The notes: a model not told the origin generated them from the letters alone. Counted from the first letter of the stretch, positions 16,185 through 25,348 are shown. The stretch is DNA of 64,000 nt from CBDHCC01 sp965219235 (GCA_965219235.1 OZ244721.1:2480001-2544000); one strand, 5' to 3'. Program-made: numbers and translations.

Positions 16185-17429
16185 TCAAGCCGCGAACAAT
16201 TCCATCTGCTCCGACTTCGGCTTCACCCAGCGGCTGAGGTCCACGCGGTCGCTCAGCACCGTCGGCCGCCAGTCCGCCGTGACCAGGAACGGGCGCAGCT
16301 TGGCGACCGACACGGTCAGCCGCGCCACGTCGTCCAGCCTGAGAGTGCGGTGGCGGCGCGAGGCGAGGATGCGGTCCACCGCCTTCGTGCCCAGCCCCGG
16401 CACGCGCAACAGGCGCGAGCGGCTGGCGCGGTTCACGTCCACCGGGAAATCCTCGCGGTGCTTGAGCGCCCAGGCGAGCTTGGGGTCCATGTCGAGCGGC
16501 AGGTGGCCGGTGTCGTCGGCCGCGTCCGCCACCTCGGCGGCCGAGAAGCCGTAGAAGCGCAGCATCCAGTCGGATTGGTAGAGCCGATGCTCGCGCATCA
16601 GCGGCGGGCGCTTCAAGGGCAGCACGGCCGACGCGTCGGGAATCGGCGAGAAGGCGGAGTAGTAGACGCGCCGCAGCCCGTGCGCGCCGTACAGCCCGCT
16701 CGCCCGGCCGATGATCGCGCGGTCGTCCGCGCCGTCCGCGCCCACGATCATCTGGGTGGACTGGCCGGCGGGCGCGAAGCGCGGCGCGTGGCGGCTGACC
16801 TTGCGCTCCGCCTTGGCCTCCACGATCCGCTCCCTCATCGCGCCCATCGCGCCGTCGATCCGCGCCTCGTCCTTTTCAGGGGCAAGCGCGCTCAGCCCGG
16901 CGCGGGTCGGCAGTTCCACGTTGATGGAGATGCGGTCGGCGTGCAGCCCGGCGGCGTGGACCAGCATCGGGTCGGCGTCCGGGATGGTCTTCAAGTGGAT
17001 GTAGCCGCGGAAGTGGTGGTCCTCGCGCAGCGACCGCGCCACCTCCACGATCTGCTCCATGGTGTAGTCCGACGAGTTGATGATGCCGGACGACAGGAAC
17101 AGCCCTTCGATGTAGTTGCGCTTGTAGAAGGAAAGCGTGAGGTCGACCACCTCCTTCGCCGTGAACCGCGCACGCCGCACGTTCGACGACTTGCGGTTGA
17201 TGCAATAGGCGCAGTCGAAGATGCAGCTGTTGGTCAGCAGGATCTTGAGCAGGCTGATGCAGCGGCCGTCGGGCGCGTAGGCGTGGCAGATGCCCATGCC
17301 CTCGGTCGAGCCCAGCCCCTGGCCGTCGGCGGACGATCGCCTGGCGGTGCCGGACGAGGCGCAGGACGCGTCGTACTTGGCCGCGTCCGCCAGGATCTCG
17401 AGCTTCTCGCGGACGTCCAGCTGGGCCAT
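16185..17429 (-). CDS. SPL-like radical SAM protein, putative DNA modification/repair
   Basis: A 414-residue protein of the TIGR03916-type family, related to spore photoproduct lyase. The radical SAM cluster motif is C69-x3-C73-x2-C76 (CIFDCAYC). A C-terminal helix-hairpin-helix DNA-binding region follows (VNRASRSRLLRVPGLGTKAVDRIL). The family occurs next to DUF4130 proteins, as here, and is presumed to reverse or alter a DNA lesion, although the substrate is not known. I chose the ATG at 17429 because homologues begin near LDVREKLEILADAAKYDASC. A GTTC-N7-GTTC element lies three bases upstream, pointing to SOS control. Confidence 0.9.
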   Translation of the reverse strand: MAQLDVREKLEILADAAKYDASCASSGTARRSSADGQGLGSTEGMGICHAYAPDGRCISLLKILLTNSCIFDCAYCINRKSSNVRRARFTAKEVVDLTLSFYKRNYIEGLFLSSGIINSSDYTMEQIVEVARSLREDHHFRGYIHLKTIPDADPMLVHAAGLHADRISINVELPTRAGLSALAPEKDEARIDGAMGAMRERIVEAKAERKVSRHAPRFAPAGQSTQMIVGADGADDRAIIGRASGLYGAHGLRRVYYSAFSPIPDASAVLPLKRPPLMREHRLYQSDWMLRFYGFSAAEVADAADDTGHLPLDMDPKLAWALKHREDFPVDVNRASRSRLLRVPGLGTKAVDRILASRRHRTLRLDDVARLTVSVAKLRPFLVTADWRPTVLSDRVDLSRWVKPKSEQMELFAA

Positions 17430-17432
17430 TCC

Positions 17433-17447
17433 GTTCCATCTATGTTC
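17433..17447 (-). promoter_or_regulatory. Predicted LexA (SOS) box, GTTC-N7-GTTC
   Basis: The 15 bases match the alphaproteobacterial LexA consensus GTTC-N7-GTTC exactly (GAAC-N7-GAAC read towards the gene). The box ends three bases before the ATG of the SPL-like radical SAM gene and would overlap its -10 region (CATAGA-like) and transcription start. That placement fits repression of a leaderless or near-leaderless transcript. The gene it precedes and the next one encode DNA repair proteins, which supports the call. Confidence 0.65.
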
Positions 17448-17595
17448 GAGCAGACGGCGAGTCCAGTCGTGGTGGCGCCGCACCGGCGGTTCGGGGCGCG
17501 CGTCCGGGAGCGCACGGTCCGGCCGTGCCATTCTTGCGATGGACCCTTCGCCTGCTACATCGGTTGGCAAGACGAACGCACTCTGGAGAGCCCCG

Positions 17596-19680
17596 ATGAT
17601 CCGCACCACGCTGTTCCTGACCACCGGCCTGGGCGCGTTCGCGCTGTCCGGCTGCGCCACCATGTCGTCGGAGCCCGACGTGGTCGCCACCCGGACGCCG
17701 ACGGAAGCGAAGGTGCAGGCCGCCTCCCTGCCCGACCGCAAGGCGCAGCTGGGCGCCTACGGCTACGACGCGGCGGGTATGGACGCCGCGGTGAAGCCGG
17801 GCGACGACTTCTACGAATACGCCAACGGCACCTGGGCGAAGAACACCGCCATTCCCGCCGACAAGTCGAACTACGGCATGTTCACCGTGCTCTCGGACCT
17901 GAGCCAGGAGCGCGTGCGCGCCATCCTGGACGAGGCGAAGGCGGACCCGAACTCCGCCATCGGCCGCGCCTACGCCTCGTTCCTCGACGAGGGGGCCGTG
18001 GAGGCCAAGGGTCTGGCCCCGATCCAGCCCTGGCTGACCGAGATCAAGGCTCTCGAGAGCCGCGCCGACTATCCGGCGCTGATCGCCAAGGCGGACCGGA
18101 TGGGCGTGCGCGGTCCGGTCGGCACCTTTGTCGGACAGGACGACAAAAATCCCGAGGCCTACGTGCTGTCCATGTCGCAGTCCGGCCTGGGCCTGCCGGA
18201 TCGCGACTACTACCTGTCGGACGACGCCAAGATGGCCACGCTCCGCACCGCCTATCGCGACCACCTGGCGCGCGTGCTGACGCTCGCGGGCGAGACGGAC
18301 GCGACCCGCCGCGCCGACGCGATCCTGGCCTACGAGACGAAGATCGCGAAGGTCAGCTGGACGCGCGAGGACTCGTCGGACGCGACCAAGACCTACAACC
18401 GGCGCACCCTGGCGGAACTGCAGAAATCCAGCCCCGGCTTCGACTTCGCGCGTTACCTGGACGGGATCGGCACGCCGAAGCCCGACGCGATCGTCGTGGC
18501 GCAGCCGAGCGCGGTCGCGGGCATCGCCAAACTGGCCGGCCAGGCGCCGCTCTCCGTCCTGCGGGATCAGCTGATCGTGCGCTCGATGGACGGCTTCGCC
18601 TCCGTGCTGCCCAAGGCGGTGACGGACGAGCAGTTCGCCTTCTACGGCACCACGCTGCAGGGCACGCCGGAGATGGAGCCGCGCTGGAAGCGGGGCGTGG
18701 GCTTCACCGAGGGCGTGCTGGGCGAGGAGGTCGGCAAGATCTACGCCGGGAAGTATTTCCCGGCTGAATACAAGGCGAAGATGAACGAGCTGGTCGGCAA
18801 CATCAAGGCGGCCTTCGGACGGCGCATCGAGACGCTGACCTGGATGGAGCCGCAGACCAAGACGGCCGCGCTCGCCAAGCTCGCCAACTTCACCGTCAAG
18901 GTCGGCTATCCCGACCGCTGGCGTGACTATTCCGGGCTGGAGGTCAAGGGCGACGACCTGTTCGGCAACGCCGTGCGCTCCAACGAGTTCGACCACGAAT
19001 ACAACATCGCCAAGCTGGGGGGGCCGATCCGCCGGTGGGAGTGGGGGATGCTGCCGGAGACGGTCAACGCCTACGCCAATTTCGGCCTGACCGAGGTGGT
19101 GTTCCCGGCCGCCATCCTGCAGCCGCCCTTCTTCGACCCCAACGCCGACGACGCGGTGAACTACGGCGGCATCGGGGCGGTGATCGGTCATGAGATGAGC
19201 CACCATTTCGACGACCAGGGATCGAAGTACGACCAGACCGGCCGCCTGTCCGACTGGTGGACCGCCACCGACGTGAAGAACTTCGACGGCCTGACCGGCA
19301 AGCTGGTCAAGCAGTACGACGCCTACGAGCCCTTCCCCGGCCTGAACGTGAAGGGCGAGTACACGCTGGGCGAGAACATGGCCGATCTGGCGGGGCTGAA
19401 CGTCGCCTACGACGCCTACCGCGCCACGCTGGACGGCAAGCCCGCGCCGACCATCGACGGGACCACGGGCGACCAGCGCTTCTTCCTGGGCTGGGCGCAG
19501 GTCTGGCGGCGCAACGTGCGCGAGGCGGCGGCGCGCCAGCGCGTGCTGACCGACCCGCACAGTCCGGCGGAGTACCGCGCGGACATCGCGCGGAACCTGG
19601 ACGCCTGGTATCCCGCCTTCGACGTGGCGACCGGCCAGACGCTCTATCTGGCGCCCGCCGACCGGGTCCGCGTCTGGTGA
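17596..19680 (+). CDS. M13 (neprilysin/PepO-type) zinc metallopeptidase lipoprotein
   Basis: A 694-residue protein. The N-terminus is a lipoprotein signal with lipobox LSGC, so it is probably membrane-anchored in the periplasm. The zinc site is H532-EMS-H536 in IGHEMSHHFDDQG with the third ligand Glu593 in GENMADLAG, and the VFPAAILQPPFFDP segment is typical. The substrate-binding NAYYNP-type motif reads NAYANF here. M13 enzymes cut peptides of limited size. The start at 17596 gives the signal peptide; upstream in-frame starts would not. The next lipoprotein gene overlaps it by four bases. Confidence 0.95.
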   Translation: MIRTTLFLTTGLGAFALSGCATMSSEPDVVATRTPTEAKVQAASLPDRKAQLGAYGYDAAGMDAAVKPGDDFYEYANGTWAKNTAIPADKSNYGMFTVLSDLSQERVRAILDEAKADPNSAIGRAYASFLDEGAVEAKGLAPIQPWLTEIKALESRADYPALIAKADRMGVRGPVGTFVGQDDKNPEAYVLSMSQSGLGLPDRDYYLSDDAKMATLRTAYRDHLARVLTLAGETDATRRADAILAYETKIAKVSWTREDSSDATKTYNRRTLAELQKSSPGFDFARYLDGIGTPKPDAIVVAQPSAVAGIAKLAGQAPLSVLRDQLIVRSMDGFASVLPKAVTDEQFAFYGTTLQGTPEMEPRWKRGVGFTEGVLGEEVGKIYAGKYFPAEYKAKMNELVGNIKAAFGRRIETLTWMEPQTKTAALAKLANFTVKVGYPDRWRDYSGLEVKGDDLFGNAVRSNEFDHEYNIAKLGGPIRRWEWGMLPETVNAYANFGLTEVVFPAAILQPPFFDPNADDAVNYGGIGAVIGHEMSHHFDDQGSKYDQTGRLSDWWTATDVKNFDGLTGKLVKQYDAYEPFPGLNVKGEYTLGENMADLAGLNVAYDAYRATLDGKPAPTIDGTTGDQRFFLGWAQVWRRNVREAAARQRVLTDPHSPAEYRADIARNLDAWYPAFDVATGQTLYLAPADRVRVW

Positions 19681-20186
19681 GGCTCGCGCTCGCGCTGGCG
19701 CTGGGGAGTGCGGCGGCGCTCGGCGGTTGCGCGGGCGACGCCTTCCGCGCGACCACCGCCGCCGAGCCGGTGTTCCGCCCCGACGCGTTCTTCGCTGGCG
19801 CCACCACCGGCACCGGCACGCTGAAGGTGATCGGGCGCGAGCGGGTGACGACCTTCGTCGAGGGCACCGGGCGGATGCAGCCGGACGGCGTCTTCAAGCT
19901 GCGCCAGCGGGTGACCGAAGGCTCCAAGCCGGCGCGCGCCCGCACCTGGCTGCTCCGGCCGCAGGGGGACGGCCGCTGGACCGGCACGCTGACCGACGCC
20001 ACCGGACCCGTGGAGGGGCAGGTGCGCGGCAACCTGTTTCACGTGAAATACCCGGGCGACGGGATCGGCGTCGAACAATGGCTCTACCTGCAAGCCGACG
20101 GCCGCACGGTGAAGAACACGCTGGTCGCCCGCAAGCTGGGGGTCACGGTGGCTCGGCTGGAAGAGACGATCCGCAAGGTGGGGTGA
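19677..20186 (+). CDS. DUF3833 family lipoprotein
   Basis: A 169-residue protein beginning at a GTG that overlaps the peptidase stop (GTGA). Residues 1-18 form a lipoprotein signal ending LGGC. The rest matches the DUF3833 pattern: FRPDAFFAGATTGTG, a middle TWLLRPQGDGRWTGTL strand region, and the WLYLQADGRTVKNTLVARKLGV ending. The family forms an antiparallel beta structure resembling lipocalins, but no function is known. Coupling to the M13 peptidase suggests an envelope role. Confidence 0.82.
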   Translation: MRLALALALGSAAALGGCAGDAFRATTAAEPVFRPDAFFAGATTGTGTLKVIGRERVTTFVEGTGRMQPDGVFKLRQRVTEGSKPARARTWLLRPQGDGRWTGTLTDATGPVEGQVRGNLFHVKYPGDGIGVEQWLYLQADGRTVKNTLVARKLGVTVARLEETIRKVG

Positions 20187-20533
20187 GCGAAAGCCGCAGC
20201 CGCTTCGCACCCACCCAGAACACGTCCGGCAAGACGGTCGAGCGGTCGAGAGGTCGATGACCCTTCCCATCACCCGCCGCCCGCCACGCTGAGGGTGGCC
20301 GGCGGCGACGGCGATGCCGTACGGCGGGTGTGTCCGGCGTTCGCGTCTGACCTGCCGCACTGGAGCAGCACCGGCTTGGCCATGCAAACGGAACTCGTTC
20401 ACCGCTTTTTTCAAGATGCGATGCAACAGGCCGTTGCCACGGTCGGTTATGAGTCACATGCATGCCGAACGTGAACGGGCACCTTGAGCCGAACCGGCGG
20501 CACAGGCATTTGAACGAAGATATGGAGACAGCG
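20187..20533. other. Non-coding stretch upstream of the small gene and fic remnant
   Basis: About 350 bases with no supported gene on either strand. The right half (from about 20390) is visibly less GC-rich than the neighbourhood and includes an A/T tract CGCTTTTTTCAAG. It probably holds the promoter of the 20534 gene. The change in composition fits an acquired segment that also includes the fic remnant. Confidence 0.5.
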
Positions 20534-20731
20534 ATGAGAGCGGAGATCACGACGGACGAGGCGTTGCTCGCGCGGCTCCGGCGAGCAGCGCTCATGCCGA
20601 TCGATCGCCGCCAGCTCCACACTCAGAAGGTGTCGTTCATCTACGGCAATCTGCCGCACGACAGTACCGTCACGCGCGCGGAGATCGAAACCGCGCTCGA
20701 CACCATCGAGGGCACTCCGGAACGAGTCTAG
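20534..20731 (+). CDS. Small protein encoded directly upstream of a fic gene, possible partner
   Basis: A 65-residue protein. The ATG at 20534 follows a GGAGA ribosome binding site; in-frame ATGs at 20462 and 20522 are less well placed. It has a helical N-terminal half, then VSFIYGNLPHDSTVTRAEIE and a short C-terminal helix. It ends one base before the ATG of the fic remnant, the position of a small Fic antitoxin. The inhibitory motif S/T-x3-E-G/N of VbhA-type antitoxins is not found in the right register, so a partner role is inferred from position only. Confidence 0.6.
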   Translation: MRAEITTDEALLARLRRAALMPIDRRQLHTQKVSFIYGNLPHDSTVTRAEIETALDTIEGTPERV

Positions 20732-20732
20732 C

Positions 20733-21377
20733 ATGTTCATCTACGAGCTGGTCGGACGGGAAGACCATCCCACCTACCAAGCGCTGGCGATCGCAAATCT
20801 CGACCGCTAATACGATTTCCTGAGGTCGATCGTCCTCGCCTCCATCGAACTCGACCGACCTCTCATCTCGCTGGAGGTCATTCAATCCCTGAACTTCCAC
20901 GCGATCTCGTGTCTGCACACGAACGCCGGTCAGCTTTGGCCCTGTCCGGGAGCCGTCGGCAAGTACGAGCCGCCACCGCCATTTCAAGTGCCTGCCTTGA
21001 TGAGCATGTTCATCGACGAGGTGAACAGACGGTGGGAAAAGGCGGACCCCGTCTTCCTTGCGGCGTTCGTTCTCTGGAAGCTCAACCACATCCACCCGTT
21101 CATCAACGGCAACGGGCGAACGGCGCGGGTGGTCTGCTACTTCGTTCTGTGTCTTAAGGCGAAGGCGTGGTTGCCGGGAAGCGTCATCCTTCCCGAACTC
21201 ATCCGCCGCAATCGCGACGAGAATGTCGCCGCGTTGCAGGCGGCCGACGAGGGGGTGGAGGACGGTGTGCCGGACCTGCGCCCGCTCCACGGTCTTCTAA
21301 CCCGGCTGATAGACGGGCAAATTACAACGGCCGGAGTGGGCGGAGGTGACGGAGACCAGGGTCGTGGCTCGTCATAG
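20733..21377 (+). pseudogene. Fic-domain protein, interrupted by one in-frame stop
   Basis: A single reading frame from the ATG at 20733 to the stop at 21375-21377 encodes a 214-codon Fic protein, broken only by TAA at 20808-20810 (codon 26). The sequence around it, LDR-stop-YDFLRSIVLASIELD, continues smoothly, so a CAA glutamine codon probably became TAA. The Fic active-site motif HPFINGNGRTAR is intact further on. Fic enzymes transfer AMP or related groups to proteins. Internal ATGs after the stop (20998, 21004) leave only the C-terminal part. Either a recent pseudogene or a gene needing readthrough. Confidence 0.85.
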
Positions 21378-21526
21378 CCCTCTCCCGCTTGGCTGGGGAA
21401 GGCCGGGTTGAGGGTCTTCCGAACGTATCGCGCGCATGGGGGGAGCGCGCGCCCCTTGCCTTTGCAACCGTCGCCATCGCACTGTCTCTCCGATTGAGAC
21501 CGGACCCGCAGTTTAGAGGAACCGCC

Positions 21527-23284
21527 ATGACTGTCCATCGCCTGGCCCGCGCGCTCGCACCGTTGGCGCTGATCGTCGCCACACCCGCCGCCGCCGCGCC
21601 GGCCGACGACCTCCGCCAGCTGCTCACCGATCACTGGGCGTGGGTGCTCAAGGACAATCCGGTGCTCGCCCGGTCGCTGGGGGAGCCGGCGGGGCCGGGG
21701 CTGGGCGATCTGTCGCTGGCCGCCGCCGACCGGCAGGCGGCCGACGCGCGGGTGTTCCTCGACCGACTGAACGCCATCCCGGTGGACAGCCTGAGCCAGG
21801 AGGACCGCACCTCCTATCGCCTGCTCACCCGACAGCTGACGGAAACGGTCGAGGCCAATCGTTTCCCGCAGCGCACGATGCTGTTCACCACCTACGCCGG
21901 CTGGCATCAGGAGGCGGCGGGGCTCGCCGACCAGCTGCCGTTCCGGACCAAGGCGGACTATGCCGACTATCTCGACCGGCTGGCCGACTATCCGCGCCTC
22001 AACGACCAGGCGCTCGCCGTGTCGGACGAGGCGCTGAGGCAGGGCGAGGTGCTGCCCTGCGCGGTGCTGGGCGGGGTGGAGGCGTCGATCGGGGGCGTGG
22101 TGACGGACGATCCCGCCGCCAGCCGCTTCTACAAGCCGTTCACGGGCACCAAGCCGGTGGACGCCAGCGATGCGGACTGGGCCGCGCTCCAGACGCGGGC
22201 GAAGGGCGTCATCAAGGACCAGCTCTTCCCCGCCTATGCCAAGCACCTGGACTGGTATCGCACCCGCTATCGACCCGCCTGCCGCCGGACGGTCGGGGTC
22301 AGCGAGCTGCCGGGCGGGCCGGCGTATTATGCCTTCCGGGTCAAGCAGATGACGACGACCGACATGACGCCGGACCAGATCCACACGCTCGGCCTGTCGG
22401 AGGTCGCGCGCATCCGGGCGGAGATGGACACGGTGGCCGCCAAGGCGGGCTTCGCCAGCCGCGAGGCGATGATCCAGGCGATGCGGACCGATCCCAGATA
22501 CTATCCCGAGACGCCGGACGAGCTGATGGCGGCCGCCTCCACCCAGGCCAAGGCGATCGACGGCATGATGCCGCGCTTCTTCGGCCGCCTGCCCCGCCTG
22601 CCCTATGGCGTGAAGGCGATCCCGGCGGAGACGGCGGAGGGCACGACCACCGCCTATTACTCCCCGGGCAATCCGAGCGCGGGCATCGCCGGCTTCTACT
22701 ACGTCAACACCTCGAAGCTGGACCAGCGGCCGCTGTGGGAGCTGCCGGCGCTCACCGCGCACGAGGCGGTGCCGGGCCACCACAACCAGATCGCGCTGCA
22801 GCAGGAGCTCGACCTGCCGCCCTTCCGCCGCTTCGGCGGCTTCATCACCGCGTTCGTGGAGGGCTGGGGGCTCTATTCCGAGAAGCTGGGCGAGGAGATG
22901 GGCCTGTACGACACGCCGGAGAAGGAGATGGGGCGGCTGTCCTACGAGATGTGGCGCGCGACCCGGCTGGTGGTCGACACCGGCCTTCATTCGAAGGGCT
23001 GGTCGAAGGAGAAGGCGGTGGCGTTCATGACCGACAACACCGCGCTCACCGCCGCCAACATCGACGCGGAGGTCAACCGTTATATCAGCTGGCCCGGTCA
23101 GGCGCTCGCCTACAAGGTGGGTGAACTGAAGATCCGGGAGCTGCGCGCGCGGGCGGAGAGGGCGCTGGGTCCCACGTTCCGCCTGCCGGCGTTCCACGAC
23201 GCGGTGCTGGGCCAGGGCGCGGTGCCGCTCGACGTGCTCGACGAGCAGGTGGACCGCTGGATCGCGGCGGAGAAGGCCAGGTGA
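21527..23284 (+). CDS. DUF885 family secreted metallopeptidase-like protein
   Basis: A 585-residue protein with a Sec signal peptide (about residues 1-26, ending ATPAAAA). The body is the all-helical DUF885 fold related to M32 carboxypeptidases, with the zinc-type motif HEAVPGHH at 412-419 and the downstream FVEGWGLYSEKLGEE segment carrying the third ligand Glu. Members are periplasmic in Gram-negatives and presumed peptidases; specificity is unknown. The next gene, a serine hydrolase, starts at a GTG overlapping its stop, so the two are probably co-translated. Confidence 0.9.
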   Translation: MTVHRLARALAPLALIVATPAAAAPADDLRQLLTDHWAWVLKDNPVLARSLGEPAGPGLGDLSLAAADRQAADARVFLDRLNAIPVDSLSQEDRTSYRLLTRQLTETVEANRFPQRTMLFTTYAGWHQEAAGLADQLPFRTKADYADYLDRLADYPRLNDQALAVSDEALRQGEVLPCAVLGGVEASIGGVVTDDPAASRFYKPFTGTKPVDASDADWAALQTRAKGVIKDQLFPAYAKHLDWYRTRYRPACRRTVGVSELPGGPAYYAFRVKQMTTTDMTPDQIHTLGLSEVARIRAEMDTVAAKAGFASREAMIQAMRTDPRYYPETPDELMAAASTQAKAIDGMMPRFFGRLPRLPYGVKAIPAETAEGTTTAYYSPGNPSAGIAGFYYVNTSKLDQRPLWELPALTAHEAVPGHHNQIALQQELDLPPFRRFGGFITAFVEGWGLYSEKLGEEMGLYDTPEKEMGRLSYEMWRATRLVVDTGLHSKGWSKEKAVAFMTDNTALTAANIDAEVNRYISWPGQALAYKVGELKIRELRARAERALGPTFRLPAFHDAVLGQGAVPLDVLDEQVDRWIAAEKAR

Positions 23285-24657
23285 CGCGGCGGACCACGGC
23301 TCGCCGACCGGGGCGGCGCGCGGGTCTCGCGGCCCTGATCGCGACCTGTGCCGTCGCGCCCTCGCACGCGCAGACTGCCACCGCCGCGGACGCCTCGCCA
23401 CCGTCCTCGCCCGCCCCCACCCCCGCGCCCCGGCTCGCGCAACGGGCCGACGAGCTGGTCGCGATCCTGAACGGCGGCGGAGAGGTGGGGCGGAGCTTCG
23501 CACCCGGGTTCCTGGCGCAGATCCCGGAGGCGCAGGTGCGGGCGATCTCCGCGCAGCTCGTGACCCGGCTCGGGGCGGCCACCGGGATCGGAGCGCTGGA
23601 CCGGACCGATGCGGACGCCGCCGCGATCCGGGTCACCTTCGAACGGGGCTCGGCCACCATGACGCTGGCGATCGAGGCCGATCCGGTCGGCCGGATCACC
23701 GGGCTGCGCGTCACCGGGGTGGACGAGGCGGCGGTGGCCGCCCTGGCGACCCTGGACGCGGTCGCCGCGGCCATCCGCGAGCTGCCGGGCCGGAGCGGCT
23801 TCATCGTCGCCGATCCGGACGCCCGCGCGATCGCGGCCGCGGTCGCCCCCGATCGACCGCTCGCGATCGGATCGACCTTCAAGCTGGTCGTCCTCGCCGA
23901 ACTCGTGCGCGCCGTCGATGCGGGTGAGCGCCGCTGGGACGACCCCGTCCCGCTGGACGGTCTCGCGCTGCCGTCCGGCCGCTTCCGGGGTCGGCCGGCG
24001 GGCACCCAGGTGCCGCTCCGCGACCTGGCCGAGGCGATGATCGCGGTCAGCGACAACAGCGCGGCCGACGCGCTGATCCACGCGCTGGGCCGCGGGCGCA
24101 TCGAGACGATGCAGGCGACGGTGGGTGTGCGCGATGGCGCCCGCAACACGCCCTTCCTGACGGTCCTGGAGGCGTTCAAGCTGAAATACGTCGGCGCGGG
24201 CGCGCTGGCGGCGCGGTACGCCGCGCTCGACATGGCGGGCCGCCGCGCCCTGTTGGCGGGCGACATCGCCGCGACGCCCGACCACCTCATCCTGCCGCTG
24301 ACGGCCGGCGGTCGTCCGGCGATGATCGACCGTGTCGAGTGGTTCGCCGCGCCCGCCGATCTGGTGCGCGTGATGACGTGGTTCCGCGACCACGGCGAAA
24401 CGCCCGGCGGCCGCGAGGCGCTGCGCATCCTGGCCCTCAATCCGGGTCCTGCGGGCGGGCTGCCGGAACCGGCCTATGTCGGCTACAAGGGCGGCTCGGA
24501 GCCCGGCGTCATCGGCATGACCCTGCTGCTGCGCGACCGGACGGGCGGCTGGCGCGTGGTGTCGGCGGGCTGGAACGACCCGGAGGCCCCAGTGGACGAG
24601 GCGCGCTTCGCCGGGCTGGTGCGCCGCGCGGTCGAACTCTCCACCGCGACGGAGTGA
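23281..24657 (+). CDS. Class A beta-lactamase-fold serine hydrolase
   Basis: A 458-residue protein with an N-terminal signal peptide (cleavage after AVAPSHA). An extra domain at about 45-165 is followed by a penicillin-recognising domain carrying S198-TF-K201, S257-D-N259 and K403-G-G. The order and spacing fit class A, but the N-terminal domain and the long gap between SDN and KGG are unlike clinical enzymes. It could be a chromosomal beta-lactamase or a peptidase or esterase of the same fold. It starts at GTG, overlapping the DUF885 gene by four bases. Confidence 0.85.
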   Translation: MTRRTTARRPGRRAGLAALIATCAVAPSHAQTATAADASPPSSPAPTPAPRLAQRADELVAILNGGGEVGRSFAPGFLAQIPEAQVRAISAQLVTRLGAATGIGALDRTDADAAAIRVTFERGSATMTLAIEADPVGRITGLRVTGVDEAAVAALATLDAVAAAIRELPGRSGFIVADPDARAIAAAVAPDRPLAIGSTFKLVVLAELVRAVDAGERRWDDPVPLDGLALPSGRFRGRPAGTQVPLRDLAEAMIAVSDNSAADALIHALGRGRIETMQATVGVRDGARNTPFLTVLEAFKLKYVGAGALAARYAALDMAGRRALLAGDIAATPDHLILPLTAGGRPAMIDRVEWFAAPADLVRVMTWFRDHGETPGGREALRILALNPGPAGGLPEPAYVGYKGGSEPGVIGMTLLLRDRTGGWRVVSAGWNDPEAPVDEARFAGLVRRAVELSTATE

Positions 24658-24751
24658 CCGTTCGTGACGGCAGGGCCGGCGCACACGAGCGACGCCGGCC
24701 TGCCGCCCCCCTACCCGGCAGCGGCCACTTCGACCCGCCGCCAGCCCCGCA

Positions 24752-25348
24752 TCAGCGCTGCGGCGGCGTGGCCGGATCGGCGGTGGCGTCGGGGGGCAGT
24801 GGCGTGGTGGTGCCGGTGATCGCCGGGTCGGCGGGCTGCTCGACGACCGTCGTCGCGCCGTCCGCGGCCGCGGTGTCGGCATCCGCGATCGCCTGCTGGT
24901 CGGCGGCTTCCTGATCGATCAGGCCGAGACGCTCGCGCCGCTCCTTCTCGATCAGGTCGGCATAGACCGTCGCCCGGCCCTGGCCCTGCCGCTTCTTCCA
25001 GTCCTCGTACTCCTGGCCCGAACAGGTCGCCTGGCTGGCGACCCCCGATGCCGAGCAGCTGCCGAAGCCGGACACCGGCGTGATCGTCTTGCGCGCGTTC
25101 ACCGCGGGCGAGCGGTTGGGCGGCGTGTCGGGCACGGTGCGCAACGCGTTGGGGATGCGATACGGGCTCTCGCCGGTGATGACGATGCACGAGGTGATCG
25201 TGCCGGGCTGTTCGGCGGGACAGTCGGCCTGGTCGTAGACGGTGACCTGGTTGACCTTATCGACCGGCGCGGCGTCCTGCGCGAGGGCGGGCGCGGCGGC
25301 GAGCGCCAGCGGCACGGCGGGGGCGAGGCGGAGGAGCGGATGGATCAT
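24752..25348 (-). CDS. Secreted protein of unknown function
   Basis: I do not recognise a named family. The 198-residue product has a clear signal peptide (PLALAAAPALA), four cysteines in two groups (about 30-55 and 95-110), a charged helix EYEDWKKRQGQGRATVYADLIEKERRERLG, and a low-complexity Ala/Thr/Pro/Asp tail. I chose the ATG at 25348 over a TTG nine bases further upstream, which lies too close to the GGGAG site. It probably resides in the periplasm. It is downstream of coq7 on the same strand but separated by 30 bases. Confidence 0.7.
   Translation of the reverse strand: MIHPLLRLAPAVPLALAAAPALAQDAAPVDKVNQVTVYDQADCPAEQPGTITSCIVITGESPYRIPNALRTVPDTPPNRSPAVNARKTITPVSGFGSCSASGVASQATCSGQEYEDWKKRQGQGRATVYADLIEKERRERLGLIDQEAADQQAIADADTAAADGATTVVEQPADPAITGTTTPLPPDATADPATPPQR

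Noticed and set aside
20534..20731. VbhA-type Fic antitoxin
   Set aside because: The S/T-x3-E-G/N inhibitory motif is not present in the right register; only the gene position supports a partner role.
20733..20807. A separate 25-residue peptide gene upstream of fic
   Set aside because: It is in the same frame as the Fic domain and continues after a single stop codon, so it is better explained as the broken N-terminus of fic.
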